The position numbers and the translations under genes are program-made. 64,000 nucleotides of DNA from Opisthorchis felineus (lineage: Eukaryota > Platyhelminthes > Trematoda > Opisthorchiida > Opisthorchiidae), in the NCBI GenBank assembly GCA_004794785.1, contig SJOL01008491.1, positions 39,016 through 103,015 on the forward strand. Direction: 5' to 3'. This document shows positions 49,151 to 61,307 of the stretch, one piece after another. Under the pieces are notes generated by a model that worked only from the letters and a program-made list of their open reading frames with translations, did no database searches and was not told the origin of the DNA. Position 1 is the first letter of the stretch. Each line of letters starts with the position of its first letter.

Positions 49151-50973
49151 CCATGAGTTCCTTCTTTTTTCCCTTATACCGGTTTAAGAAATGCCTTTCC
49201 GACTAAAGTCGAATCAGCTCACGTTAGACTTTAGCTGTTCCCGGTCGTCATGATGCATACGAAGGCAGCTGGCACCCATCAGTCTTACAGAAATTTCGGA
49301 AAATGTGTTATCCAGTGATACAACATGATGACAGCAGGTCCAGTCTTGGGTTGCATTGCGTTGCGTTGCTATCACCACAAGCTCTAGAATTAACCAACTG
49401 ATAGAAAATAATTGTCAAGCAGTTATGTGTATTGATTGTGTAAATCATTTTACTTCGCCCTGTAGATACCAACGGAACTGAGGAAAGCGGAACTTTTTCC
49501 GTTTTGAGTTAGTGTTCACAAGGAACTGGCATGCAACCGATTCCAACTTACTTGAATGGCGGTAGCAGACGGTGCGATACCAGAATAGATGTTTTTGTCC
49601 AGAATGGTTGGACAAAGGTGATAATGCAAGCAGTTAAATCCAAATGTACCCAACAGGAGCACATCGTGTGTGGCTAGTTCACGGTGTAATAATACCAAGT
49701 TCTCGTAAAATACGTTGTAAATTATCTGAACTAACAAGACAGCAGTCCTTGCTGGATTCTGAAGAAAGAAAGGTTATTTGTGTTCAAATGAGCAAAAATA
49801 AGCCTTTTAGCTTACATACTTTCTACTGTAAATCATAGCTATCAACCGTAAGTTCCAAATGAAACAAAGCAGGTTGCCGATCTGTTTTAAAACAAAACAT
49901 ACGTGTGGTTTGGACTTCTCAGTGCTGAGAAATGCAGCGTCTATGTTTCAGAATAATATGAATCGCATGGACCCCTTAGCTATGCGCAGCTGCGTATCAG
50001 GTAGTTTCAGAACCAGATGGAAATGTCTGATGATGAGGAGACCTCAAAATTCTACCATCAGTTTCTTTAGTATTTTGGCCAACGGCTTGTTGCATTCAAT
50101 GAAGTAACTACTGGTCGGCTAAATGAAGAGTCGTCACAATAGATCTGCCATCAGTTGCAGATATCGTGAAGTGTGAACATTCGAATCATGGTCAATAAGT
50201 CGCTTAATAAAATTGCTTCATAAAACTTCTCCCTAATTGCTCCCTCATAATTTGATATCTGTATAAGACAAATTGAAATAAGGACGAAATATTGCACACT
50301 TCAACTGAATAAGAAGTTTATGGAATATCTGCGTGGGCACTGGACTTATTGCATTCCATTAGAATCGATATTTGGCAAAATCGTCAAGTTACTGCCCCAT
50401 ACATTTAGAAGCACGCACACCATGTCTGATTTATAGCTTGATTAGTCCGAGCCGATATAATTCAACTTCACCGCTATTATTCGTTTATCGACATCCTGAT
50501 TCGCTAATTAACGGCATGCGCTACGTTTGATATTTACCCAACGGATCGCCGTGTACTACGCATACAGTTATAAACGACCGCAGTAGCCGTATTAATTTTA
50601 ACTTTATTGGTCATTCATTACCTACTGTCTGTTAAGACGTCCCGTCACCAACAAAGGAATCTTGGAATGTCTCTGCAGAAGTCTAAATTTGACAAAATAT
50701 CATGAAAGGTTGTGCTGGATTCAGCGCCAAAAGGGAACACGAACTAGGTCAGCTTTTACTTGAAGATGCCTACCTACTCATCCTAAGAATTTTATCCAAC
50801 CGTCTTTTAAAATTTTCCGCAAGGTCATAACACAAAAGGGCGTGAGGCGTTTTCAACGAAAGGATTACATTGTGTTCAAATTTCCACATCTCTTGCTGTG
50901 TACTCCATCAGTTCGTGTGAGTAAAAATTCATCGAAATTCCTGGTGATCGTACGGTGTTAGGGTATTGCTTAC

Positions 50974-51152
50974 CGTTTCGTGTTGCCGATGAAGGCGCGG
51001 AATTCTATATCCACACGATTTGCATCCAAGCCTTTTCCGTAGATGTGGCAATCCGTGCAGATTTTTTTTAACGTTTTGTCAGTTGCTGTAGTCGAACCTT
51101 TTTTGACAAAATTACAGAATGCGTTGAACGAGTTATGTAATTCCGTGGTCAT
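50974..51152 (-). CDS. TPPP: TPPP/p25-alpha protein, first coding exon
   Basis: The exon runs from ATG at 51152-51150 to AAACG|gtaagc and encodes 59 residues plus two bases of an Arg codon. It starts MTTELHNSFNAFCNFVKKGS and continues through KKICTDCHIYGKGLDANRVD to an IEFRAFIGNTK end. This is the first half of the p25-alpha core: a helix with the Phe-x-x-Phe pattern, then Lys-x-Cys-x-Asp-Cys, Gly-Lys, and Val-Asp-Ile-x-Phe. TPPPs bind tubulin and bundle or stabilise microtubules in the cytoplasm; in flatworms a cytoskeletal or ciliary role is the natural guess. The upstream frame is open for 14 more codons without a Met, so this ATG is chosen, and it matches the short N-terminus of non-vertebrate forms that lack the disordered extension of vertebrate TPPP1. 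The whole protein is 164 residues. Confidence 0.93.
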
Positions 51153-51174
51153 TGGATTAATTAGATCGAAATTC
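51153..51174 (-). other. Possible 5' untranslated segment with splice acceptor before TPPP ATG
   Basis: On the minus strand acctcctag ends at 51175, 22 bases before the TPPP ATG. It may mark joining to an unseen upstream non-coding exon or trans-splicing of a spliced leader, which is common in trematodes. The pyrimidine tract is short, so this is a weak call. Confidence 0.35.
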
Positions 51175-53199
51175 CTAGGAGGTCGAGTGCTCAATTTGGA
51201 AGCGGACGGGAGCGCATGGTATCCGTGCGGTGTGGATTCAGCACAGCCAACTGGTGTTCAGTCGGTTAGCTGTCTGACGGATTAACCCACCAATCATAGT
51301 GCGGCATGTATGTCTGTCCCTAAGTGTGATCGAGCAGGCACGGCCGATCCAGCAAATTTGATCGATTGGACAATTTCTACCACTGGAACTGCAGCGCGGT
51401 GTGGTTCACCTGTCCGCGCACGCCCGATTCTGCCCCGTCTGGAAAATCACGCCGGTAGATGAACGGGAAAACACCAAAAGCGAATAGAGATGGGTGGAGC
51501 CGAGCTACAGTGCCGATATTAACTCCACCAATCCAAACAGTTTATTCTGCCTTAGCTGATCTTTCTGTAAAAAGAGGTCGCTTAAACAGCCGTAAAAATG
51601 AGCTAGACGATCGATCAATACGCCTGAAACAACGCTAAATCATTCTCTTCCAATATACAGGGAAAATGATGAACTTCGTTCATGTGAGGTCTCCACAAAG
51701 CAGACTAGAAGCTTGCAGCGAAGTACCCTTTATTACAAAATAGGCGTTCCAACGTAGGCTAAGATAATGTCATGGTCTTGAATGGCAGCACAGGCTCAAG
51801 GATGAGACGGACGAAGCAATAGTTCCACGATGAGATTAGGTCCACCAGCGATGCTTCAATAGTATGTTGGTGAGCGCACCATTAGAATGAGCTTTTGTTT
51901 GTTTGGTTAGCGCGAGTTCTAGGAGCGGACATTATCTTAGCCATTATTATCTTAGCTGTTTACGTCTGACCGAGGTGTCGTCCTCCGTGATTATAGGCCG
52001 CACAATTTTCTCGTTGTCTGTCCCCAAGCGAGCCGAAATTTGCAGCAAAATAATTCAAATCGTATCTGACTACAGGCCCCCAATTAGGCACTACTTTTCA
52101 GCTCTATCGTGTATAATATGAAAAGTGCTAATGGTTTTCTGGTTGTTTTGCCCACATTCAACTTCAACCTTCAAGACATCAATCAAGCAGGCTCTGTCTA
52201 CTGAATTTACTGTTAACAGCGATTAGGTACACACACAATTCATACGTGCATGCTGGAAAGTACTCAACACCCATAAGACAACTTCATTGATCTAAGCGAT
52301 GGCTGCATTTGGGCCGTATTTGACTTGTGCACTACGCCACGTCATGCTTGCAGTGTTCCCGTTGTTGCTCGTCAGTCATTGACAAGCTGTGATGCAGAAA
52401 TGGACAACACCTTAGTGCTTTTGAGTCGGTTGTCATTGACAAATAGAGAAGTCACATACGTCTGCAGCGATGCTGGAGTGAGCACCGGATGCACTCCAGC
52501 GAAAGCTGCTTGATCAGTTTCCTGTCTAACAACCCTGATTTCGTTTCCACTCAGACCCAAGGATTACAATAAACTCTGTAGAGCAGTGCCAAACGGAAGT
52601 CGTTGAGAGCGGTAATGAATATGTTTCGTGCACATTATCGCCCATTCGCATTTGATTTCTGGGCATGCCCAACAAGCACTCCGAGAACCTCCACGTTTGA
52701 AACACACGGAAATTGGCAGGGTCCTAGCTGAATAATAGATGCACTGAATGGAAGAAAATGATACGCAGAGCTGATAAAATTCGAGATTTGACCGGCAAGT
52801 GGGTCTTTGTTAGCTACCTGCACAGTACAGGAACAGAAGAGAGAAAGCACGGAAGCTGAAGTAAGAAAAGAAGACTTTTGGTGTCCAATGTCATCAATTG
52901 GTTTCACTACATTGCACTTCGGTCGGAGAGCAAGGGACATTTTTGATGGTTTGCATTTGTGTTGTTTTGTGGACACCTATTAGAAGTGCTCGTTTTTGGT
53001 ATGGTTTTCCTCAATAGATTTTTTTTAGCAGGGACTGGTCCCTTTAAAACCATAAATTGAGTGCACCGAATGTCAAATAAGCAGCTCATACTGTACAGCT
53101 GGATGACCTATGATACGTACAACACACGCGGTTTGATGTCTGTGAGCCTATGAATCTGATGAAATCAGAAGGAATAGGGTTAACTAGCAGAGGCCCGTT

Positions 53200-53914
53200 G
53201 TGACCAATCAGCTGGCCCAAGCTGGCAATCTAGGGGGTCCTGCTTGACTGATTCACCTATCCACGATTGTCTCACTCAATATTCACGTGCATACCGGGTG
53301 TAGTGTGGCGGAGCGACATCATATTGAAACCAAGTACCACTGGTTAGATTATACTCCTCCAGATGCAGAACTACCTGGTGTTGCAACAGATTCTTTTAGG
53401 ATGAGACACTTCACGTTAACCTAAAAGAAAAACATTCCGAAATTTATTATACCAAGAATGTACGCCCAAACCACCAGCCTAGCAAGTTGTTGAATCGATG
53501 CGGGGTGTATCTAGCTCAGTACCAACTTTTTACAGAATTCCCCATTTGCGTAGAAAACTGCCTCATCGCCAAGCGGTATAGAAGATATCTCTGAAGCCTA
53601 AGAATCGATCACATAAGGTCACTCGTTTATCCAACCCATCCCGATGCAACTGCTGGACCATGAGACCTCAACACCTTCCCTATATGCAGTGTACACCTCG
53701 AAATGATGTTTTTCTCATCAATTCTTCGTGTGCTCCAATCGGAATTTCTGTCCAGTTCGCGGAGAATTTCATATGCAGAACAATCCTCGGTGGTAGCACG
53801 TGGACGGCCCATCCTTTTTGCGCCGTCTGAGCTACCAGTGCGTTGGTATTTTACCACAAGTTCCCAAACGTATCTACCATGGAACATAGGCCTACAGTAA
53901 TTGAACTGAATCAA
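53200..53914 (-). pseudogene. Decayed Tc1/mariner-superfamily (IS630-type) transposase
   Basis: Minus-strand translation gives the ordered landmarks of this family across frameshifts and stops. An N-terminal helix-turn-helix region ends in KYQRTGSSDGAKRMGRPRAT (the Gly-Arg-Pro-Arg signature). It is followed by ISRCTLHIGKVLRSHGPA (second helix-turn-helix), GDEAVFYANGE with the first catalytic Asp near 53.54 kb, a VVWAYILGI strand, and FQYDVAPPHYTRYAREYL containing the second Asp near 53.31 kb (usual form Gln-Gln-Asp-Gly-Ala-Pro-Pro-His). The final Ser-Pro-Asp-Leu segment is only dimly visible near 53.22 kb. At least three in-frame stops and several shifts make it inactive. Terminal inverted repeats were not found. 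Confidence 0.8.
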
Positions 53915-56900
53915 CCAGCAATCTCATAAGCATTGTAACTGCAATCATCCTACATCAGCACGATCTACAATTGCGGATCCAATAGCAAAACAATCGCTTT
54001 ATAGTTGACAGTGGACCCTGGGGTAAGGACTACTTCCATTTCCACTGACGTATGAGGTGTGAGCTACGTTACCGCATTACTTTGTTTGGAGGCACTCGCA
54101 GACACACCGACCGTGCCAATTGTGTCTTGTCATGCGTAAGATCAGCACAGTGCGTGAGACCATCTAGCGCTGTCCAGCTGTGCAGCTATCTAAATGTCCA
54201 GAGAGCGCTTGCTGTCGCTCTACCGAATTTCAGTAGACCTCGCCACGGTGGGCTTATCGCAGTTGGCTGAAGTCGCTCTCAGACTCGTGAGAATGTGAGC
54301 ACAATACCGCGTCTTAACAATTGCACTGAGCACATCACATCTTATCTTTTGATTTTCATGTTATGCACAAACGAGCACAGTGCAGCGTTTTCTCTGGTTT
54401 GATCAAAGCCTTTCGGACCGAAAGTGGATAAGCTCCATACTGGGCTGGTAACGTGGTTGTTGTGCTTGCTCCAAGTTTCGTCAGTTTCTACTACTTGTTT
54501 CCTACTTCTTCTTTCAGTTCCCTTTCGAGTAACTGACCCATTCTCAGGTGATTAGGAATTTCATCTCTTTGTATCGGAAAACAACGGATGTTTCCCTAGA
54601 AGGTTGAAGATTCCTGAAGGCGTCATTTTTACTAAATACACAGCACGGTATCGCACATTGGGCGCATTGTGCACTAATATTATCTGAGAGTGGTTGCCGT
54701 TAACTTTGCTCCATCTGATAACCTTCGCTGAGCAAAGGTCGAGTTGGAAGATTGCCCTTAAGTGTCGGTGGAATTTTGGCTTTTTACTGTAAGTAAAGAG
54801 TTGAGCTAAAATTTCATCATCCCCACTTAGCAACTGTGAAAATTTTGTGGGTTTTCTAGCGGATAGATAGATCTATTCCTAACTAGGTGAGAGGCCTAGT
54901 AGGTTTAGCCATGCACCCTGGCGGACAGCCCCAGACTCCAAGCCAGCAGTACATTGGCTATAGACAAGTGCCCTAAGGGTGATTGGTCTATTCGTATGGA
55001 ATGGATGTCTCGATACAAGCAAGTTGAAAAAGAGTGTTACAAGCGCTGAGAGTGTATGATAACTTTGGGCATAGAAACTCAGAAAATGCATTCGTTGGTT
55101 CGGGTATGCAACGTCTGACCTCAGTAAGGTGGACGAAACAAGATCAGTTTGAAATCCGGAATCACACGTACAACATAACGTCTAACCTGTCAGGAACTGA
55201 CCAGCGATACCCTCGTTAGGAATGACTTTTCAATTAACGTCGGGTAAAAACTACCCTGTAACTCTTCATCCAAAGTGAACCTTAGATGAAATCGAGAAAA
55301 GACAACAATAAAGGATGTCAGCCTATTACAAGAAAGAGCGTTTTGACTTGTCCCTACAGTGCACCCCTGTGAGGGTTCAAATACCGAGCGGACCGCTGTA
55401 ACTAAGCGCTTATCGGGATACGTGATATTTCAAAGATCACCGTGTTATGCTTGAATTCCTTTCATAACCTCACATTGACGGACACTGAGTGCAAACACGA
55501 GTACTCAGTTTTGTACCGTTTGCGAGCATTCGTGGTTCTGCTGAAACGTTGTCCAAACTTCTCTTTGCTTCAAATTTACAAATCTGGTAATTCACCGTCG
55601 ACAAAAGCAAAAGTCGAGCATGGTAGATGCATAGACCAACACTTGGCCAGATACACTATTTCTGGCGCTGTTACAACCACTGTTCTCACGAGACAATCGA
55701 ACTACGGCCTTGGCAATCAAGCAACTGCATTTGCATCTTAATGAGCTGTAAAACGCTTATTCTCCTAGCACTCAGTGTTCCGGAATTACCAATCAGCTTG
55801 CAAAAATGTTCTTTTAGTCTTTTTCAGAAGGGACTTTTACCAGCCCTTCCATATCGCTAACTGCAATCAAAGGGCATGAGTAAGATGAGTATTACCATAG
55901 GGTATTTAAAGAGAGGAAGGATCAGTTGTCCTTTTGACGCGTTGATTTTTGCATATTGAGGATTAATCCGCGAGTGAACCTTTTCGATTAGTTGAAAACA
56001 TTTTCCCCTGAGGACTATCACGTGTTGATACGTCACTTGTTAGAGCGAATGGTGTGTGAATCAAAGGTTGTTTAATCATTGTTGACTTCGTATATTCAGA
56101 TATTTCCAATTGCGGTGTTCCCGAACAACATATGGTCCTTACAAAACCATGATTTTTTGGAAATTTGGGCTCGCTGGTGCAAGGGTAAAGACCGCCCTGC
56201 TCAAGTTTTGGAGTGAATTGCTCTTGGTTAGTAGTAGTAACCAATTTACCAAATTACCGGGTTCATTGGTGTATTCATTTGCTATTTAGTTTTGCTGCAC
56301 CACTGCTCTACTCCATTTCATGAGAAACACGATTGACGATCAATCAAATTGTTTCGTAAATTGCAGTATTGCTCACTTAGAAAATAAGCCTAAAATAAAG
56401 ATGTGGCAACCTTTGTTTTTAAACAGTTTTGAGTTTTACAACGGTTTTACAATCACTGATAATTAGCAGCTGAGAATATTGTCAATATTCAGCAGAAAAT
56501 ACGGTGTAATCCAAAATTACTAATGCATTACTTCAATTCTGACGAACCACTAATTGGCAGATTCTGTTCTCAAAGTATGGTTTTCGCTTGCAGGACCTGT
56601 CTTCCCATTAGCAATCCCTCCTACCTGCTGTCGTTTTTCGGCGCCTTTTCGTTGTGAAGCAGGAGCTATAACTGACGGGACTTGAAGTGTGTGTAGGCAA
56701 CCTTCCGACCGCTAAAGCCAGTCTTGCCATGAGGTGCAGTCTCTCCAGGGAATAAAGACTTTCGTGGGCTAGCCAGCACAAAAATTATACTGTTGACTCA
56801 TCACAATTATACCAGATGATTCAATAAGCAATGAGCCGTAAACTGTCGAAAACTCATCCTATGGATGAGTATAATTCAGTTTGCTTAAATGAAGTGAGGG

Positions 56901-59059
56901 TGGTAGGATAAAGCCCCAGTTGTTCATCATTCGTTTGATATGTGTCCCACCTGAATGTCTCCTTTTCAGTCACCGGAGGATTTTCGCAAAATGGAATAAT
57001 CAATCCGTACTTCTATCCACTGAACGTGATTCGTTTCTGGGCAGGTTGCAGTGAGTAAACTTACTTGTTATCACACTGAACCACACGATAGCTTTCTGGT
57101 TGTCAAACTGTTCTACCACGGTAATCCCACTAACTTAGTAATTAGGCCAGAGGGATAATTTTGACGTGGCGCTTATTGTGTCTTTAGGAGATCATTTGTT
57201 TCTTTTGTTAGTCTGAAGGAACAGCTATCTACTGAGGACGTTAGTTTGAAGTGACGACCTATTGACTAATTTTTTACTGCGTCGTCACCGTAGGTAAGGA
57301 AATTGTTCTTTGCGTGGTTTCGTTTCAGGGTGTACTTCTGCCGTCCCGGGTGAAGTCCTTCAGGGACTGACTGTATAAATGTAAAATCCTGTTGGTTTTG
57401 ATTATGCCCACTGAGTAACTTCCGGTTAAAGGAAGTACAACGCTTGGCCTTTTAAGAACAACTATGTGCTTTCTGAGGTAATGGAAAGAACAATTAAGGA
57501 CACTGGTTTCAGGACTTGTCTTGTGAGTATCGCACACATCTGTCCTCAGAAAAAGAAGCTTGGTCGGAAAAAGAATGCAAGGCAGTCATTACCGATCTTC
57601 ATGTTACTATTGTTGTCGTGAATTTCTGATCCTTCACCAAGCCACTATCTGCTGTTTGGTCTTCTCCGATTATGGCGTCGCAGCTAGAGTTCCTGCCTGA
57701 AGTGTCGACACTTTCCGCGCAAAAGTAGCGAGCTATTTTAAACCCTACACCCCTTATTTTTTATACTCATACCAGCATTCAGCAGGCGTTGTTCTGCCCC
57801 GCAGTCGAATTCCAGATCACACAGAATTACAATGTTAAATTGAACCTAATGATGGGATCCCGGTGACTCAGCAACACAAGGGAATTCAGTCGAAATGAGG
57901 TAGAACAAGGAGAATGCATTATCGACATGCCTACCAAACGTCTGGTTAGTAGTTAGATTTGCCGAACTCAGGGCTTGATCAGACATTCGTCAGTAAATTT
58001 GATTTGTTTAATGCAGTCGTTCAAATGACAGACTAACAATGACAGATTACTAAGATGCATTAAGCAAGTCCATTAGTTTATCGAAACTAGCTGCACAGCT
58101 CCAGAAATTGTCAAACAATTTGCATCGAATTGAGTAGGTCGCCTTTGGTGAAGTCCTGGAGTAACGGAATGGTAACTAGCGTATTCGCAGTGCAATGATT
58201 GTTCAAGACGACCTATAAAATTTCAGCACTAAAAATACTGATAATGTAAACCGCAACTGAAGATGCTGGAGTGAATGGACAATAAACCAGAATTTGTCCT
58301 ATATTTGTACAATACTTTGAAGACGGCAGAATAGTTGACGGGACAAACGGTCTCCAGATGTTTCTGATGCTGGTCCTACCAACACCAACATGATAGACAT
58401 TCACATACGCACAGCGTCCGCACAGACGACACGCGGAATTTCACAAACACTCCCAAAAGGTCAAGCTCAGCGTCCCGTTTGCAAACGACGGATCGATCGT
58501 CCATAAGTAGCTTTTTGTACTAAATAGACAATTTCAGAATGCTTGCTTCCCCCTTAAATATTTTCATCCCATAGATGCAAAGAGTTAGTCGGTGTCACTA
58601 GGCACGTTTCTTTATCGAGAAACTTAACAAAAAGCATTAACTCATGCTCTTACATTTTTCACATCTGATAGTGCTACCTTGTTTTTTTGTGTGACTGTAT
58701 CGACATGCATGGTTCAATAAGGAGAGGCCCGTTAATGAGTTTAGTAGAACAGAAGGGATTACTGGATGCCTCTTGTTTTATCTATTGCCTGTGTAGTATC
58801 CTGCTTCCAAACGATAATCCGGATGGGCCATTCGCCCTGCGTGGTGTACATGGCTATTGTAGTTTTTTGAGCGAATCAATAAGCGCAATGGTCGCCCAAA
58901 ATTATAAACGTGATTGATAAATGCATATACATGCTGGTTTTAAAGCGGTTCCTCTAATTTAAGCACGCAGAGGCTCCAGTAGCTGACCTGTAGGCTGAGC
59001 ACTGTGGATTTGAGTTCCAACAAAGTCATCAACAGATGGAGTTTTTGGAAGTGGACGTA

Positions 59060-59180
59060 AAAAACTACTCATGAATGTGCTTAAAGCTTTTTGACTGTCC
59101 ACGATCGCTTTTGCACTTTTGAGGGCTCATCAGATAGGCGCAGCCCGTGAGCTTCCGTCGCCCTCATGTTCTACTTGAAC
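59060..59180 (-). repeat. Hammerhead-ribozyme repeat, copy H (degenerate, 5' truncated)
   Basis: On the minus strand GCGCCTATCTGATGAGCCC is followed by a degraded stem II, AAAA in place of GAAA, and GATCGTGGAC. The tail side is diverged. It lies outside TPPP, showing the family is dispersed. Confidence 0.7.
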
Positions 59181-60117
59181 AGGGCTCAGTTAATCACAAC
59201 AACCTAATCTTTTACCTCATCACAGGTGCACTGGACGTGTAGACAAGGGTTTCTGCAGTATGTAAAGTTCCGCCTACTGAGGTGTACTGATCTGTTTGCT
59301 CTCAACCTAAAAAATCCCTATAAACCAAGGGTTATGTTCGATTGTGCCATGCATATTCCTTAAACAAATTCCTTTTCGTAAGGTTCGTAGGCTCACTGGT
59401 GTCCTTAGGCTGATATTCAAAAAGTGAGCCTCTGTATAAAATCACGTATGTGGAATCAGGTTTGCTGACTGGTCCAAACAACATATTCTAAGTCATCAAC
59501 ATCCGTTTGACACAACAGCTTCAGCACCGATGGCGCTTTGGAGTATTGTCCGACACAACGAACATCAGTTGTTGAAAGAAGCAAATGCCATCATTAAAGG
59601 TAGTTTTCATGCGAGTGACGATATGGGGTCACTGAACACTTTTTCGAGGCCAAACTCATGGTAGGAGAACAGAACGGCTCCCTCAACATTTAAGTTTCGG
59701 CCAGCTCAATTTATGACACCAAACTTAATGAACGTTGAGATTTTTTCGGTATTTATAAGCTGAATGAATCACGATAAATTTCGCCACCGCAGATATGCCA
59801 ATCATTAGCAGAGGAGCTTGGTATTGTTGCAAGTCTTATGTTCTCAGGAGTTTTTAACAGAACGGCCACTAAGTATATGAACTCCAATGCTGCACACCCT
59901 TTACCTCATCAGAGAGTGTTAAACGTGCAGTTTTCAATTTTATCGTGCGTCCTAACAGCTTACGTCAGAATTCTGCGTGAGACGTGAAATTCAGTGCAGC
60001 AGATGAGCCGCAGTTTCAAACAATGACAGTTTTGGCATCCGTAGTCTCAATAGCAATAAATAGGCTACACTTTGATGACGCACCAAAATATTGGTGGCTC
60101 GGATGCGTTGATTATTT

Positions 60118-60205
60118 GTAGATCAAGTGGCTCTTGATATGTTTGCCGACGTCAGCAATTTACTTACAGACTCCTCGTCACCAATCATGGAGACATTACG
60201 AGTGG
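60118..60205 (+). repeat. Fragment of dispersed repeat R2
   Basis: GATCAAGTGGCTCTTGATAT followed by GTTTGCCGACGTCAGCAATT matches the R2 segment that contains GTTCGCCGAGCTTGGCAATT. Confidence 0.55.
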
Positions 60206-60654
60206 GAAGTTGAGTGGATAATTCCTCCTTACATGATGACGTCTGTGTCGGTTGTATTGTGAACCACAGTTTTCTCAATGCCTTCTTAATACCGTGAACC
60301 CGAGTCTGGATAGTCACTTGATAGCCTGATGCGCTTAGCCAAACCAGAAAACCAATGAACGTGCGAATCAGCCGATCTATTGAACGCGGACGCGTACAGG
60401 CGCGTCATATGCAGCCGAAAGCGGACTTTTTATAAAGTTCACGTGGGAAGGTCTAGGCGGGCCAAAAAGTGATACCGAAAATAGAACTCAACTGTCAAGG
60501 GCAACTGAAGAACAACCAATTAAAGCTGTCTCAACGGAAACGGTTATTCCATTGGTAGTTGTGTAGTCCAATTACTTTTGGAGCTGATTCTCCCAATAGT
60601 TTGTAAACGACTGGTTAGTACCTCTTGACCTGAGTTACTGAGTGAGAATCAGCT

Positions 60655-60873
60655 TTATCGTAATTTTGTTGGTGCGTTTACGATTTGCACTTCATCGTGA
60701 TCCGGAACCCTCAAAGTAAATTCGATCGGTTTACAAAGCAGATTCCTTTCGGGAGATTTTGTTGCATTTGACCAGAGTTCCTTTGCTACCCAGTCGGGAT
60801 ACTGTGTGAAGTCATTTTCCATCACGTATCGGGAGAGCATTCCTGGACGCTCCTCCAAAAAATTTGGACACAC
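60655..60873 (-). other. Unrecognised 72-codon open frame with protein-like composition
   Basis: The peptide contains DFTQYPDWVAKELWSNATKS and ends IEFTLRVPDHDEVQIVNAP before a basic tail and TAA. A possible acceptor ttagtcctag lies just upstream. It follows, on the same strand, the PHD-like piece of a CR1-type ORF1 at 61.0-61.3 kb, so it may belong to the same dead element. No family is recognised. Confidence 0.3.
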
Positions 60874-61043
60874 ACTTTGTTGCTAGGACTAAGATGTCTC
60901 TGGGTTACCGAGGGTTTCGTAAGGTTCATAAACATCTGGAGTGAGTTAGAGTCGCAGCTCCCGAATTTGAGCCAGTCAGCACAAAGACATTTTGGACCCA
61001 CTGTAACATTTGTCTGATTGTAATAGAAAATGAAAGTTGCATA

Positions 61044-61307
61044 TTATTGAGGGCAGCGGGTGGACCTGAGCTGGCCCGATTGGGTTCTCAGAGTTTTCGC
61101 TGGTGCGTCGTTGAGGTCGGTGTATGTGTAGTGAAGCCAGGACTTGCAACTACTGCAATGCAACCCGCCCCTTATGTTTTTGAGGCGGTCGTCCCACCTG
61201 CATATTGAATGGCTTCCACTTGTCCCTCCTAATAGGGTACTTGACGATGGGATCATGTATCTTGTGCGTTTGGTGCATGAGGCCGGAGACCTCAAGGGTT
61301 CTACCAC
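61044..61307 (-). mobile_element. CR1-like LINE ORF1 remnant with PHD-type zinc finger
   Basis: Minus-strand translation shows CRWDDRLKNIRGGLHCSSCK followed by SWLHYTYTDL. This fits the second half of a PHD finger (Cys-x-x-Cys, Trp-x-His, then Cys), with the last Cys changed to Tyr and the first Cys pair incomplete. PHD fingers of this kind occur in ORF1 of CR1-group non-LTR retrotransposons, and a CR1-like reverse transcriptase fossil is present at 18.6 kb. The flanks contain no continuing ORF1. Confidence 0.6.

Larger units (their letters stand above)
23427..50973 (-). other. TPPP intron 1, about 27.5 kb
   Basis: The donor is AAACG|gtaagc at 50973 and the acceptor tttttttacag ends at 23427. 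The split Arg codon fits exactly (two bases before, one after). Inside are six loci of the hammerhead-ribozyme repeat, three SINE-like copies, a TG microsatellite, a degenerate pentanucleotide array, R2 fragments and one possible exon at 48.6-48.9 kb. No other host gene was recognised. Stretches not listed separately, for example 24.4-28.6, 29.3-31.1, 35.1-38.9 and 44-47 kb, hold nothing I can name. Confidence 0.85.

Noticed and set aside
59895..59935. CTGATGAG on the minus strand near 59.9 kb as another hammerhead
   Set aside because: No stem II, GAAA or cleavage site follows, and the flanks do not match the repeat unit.
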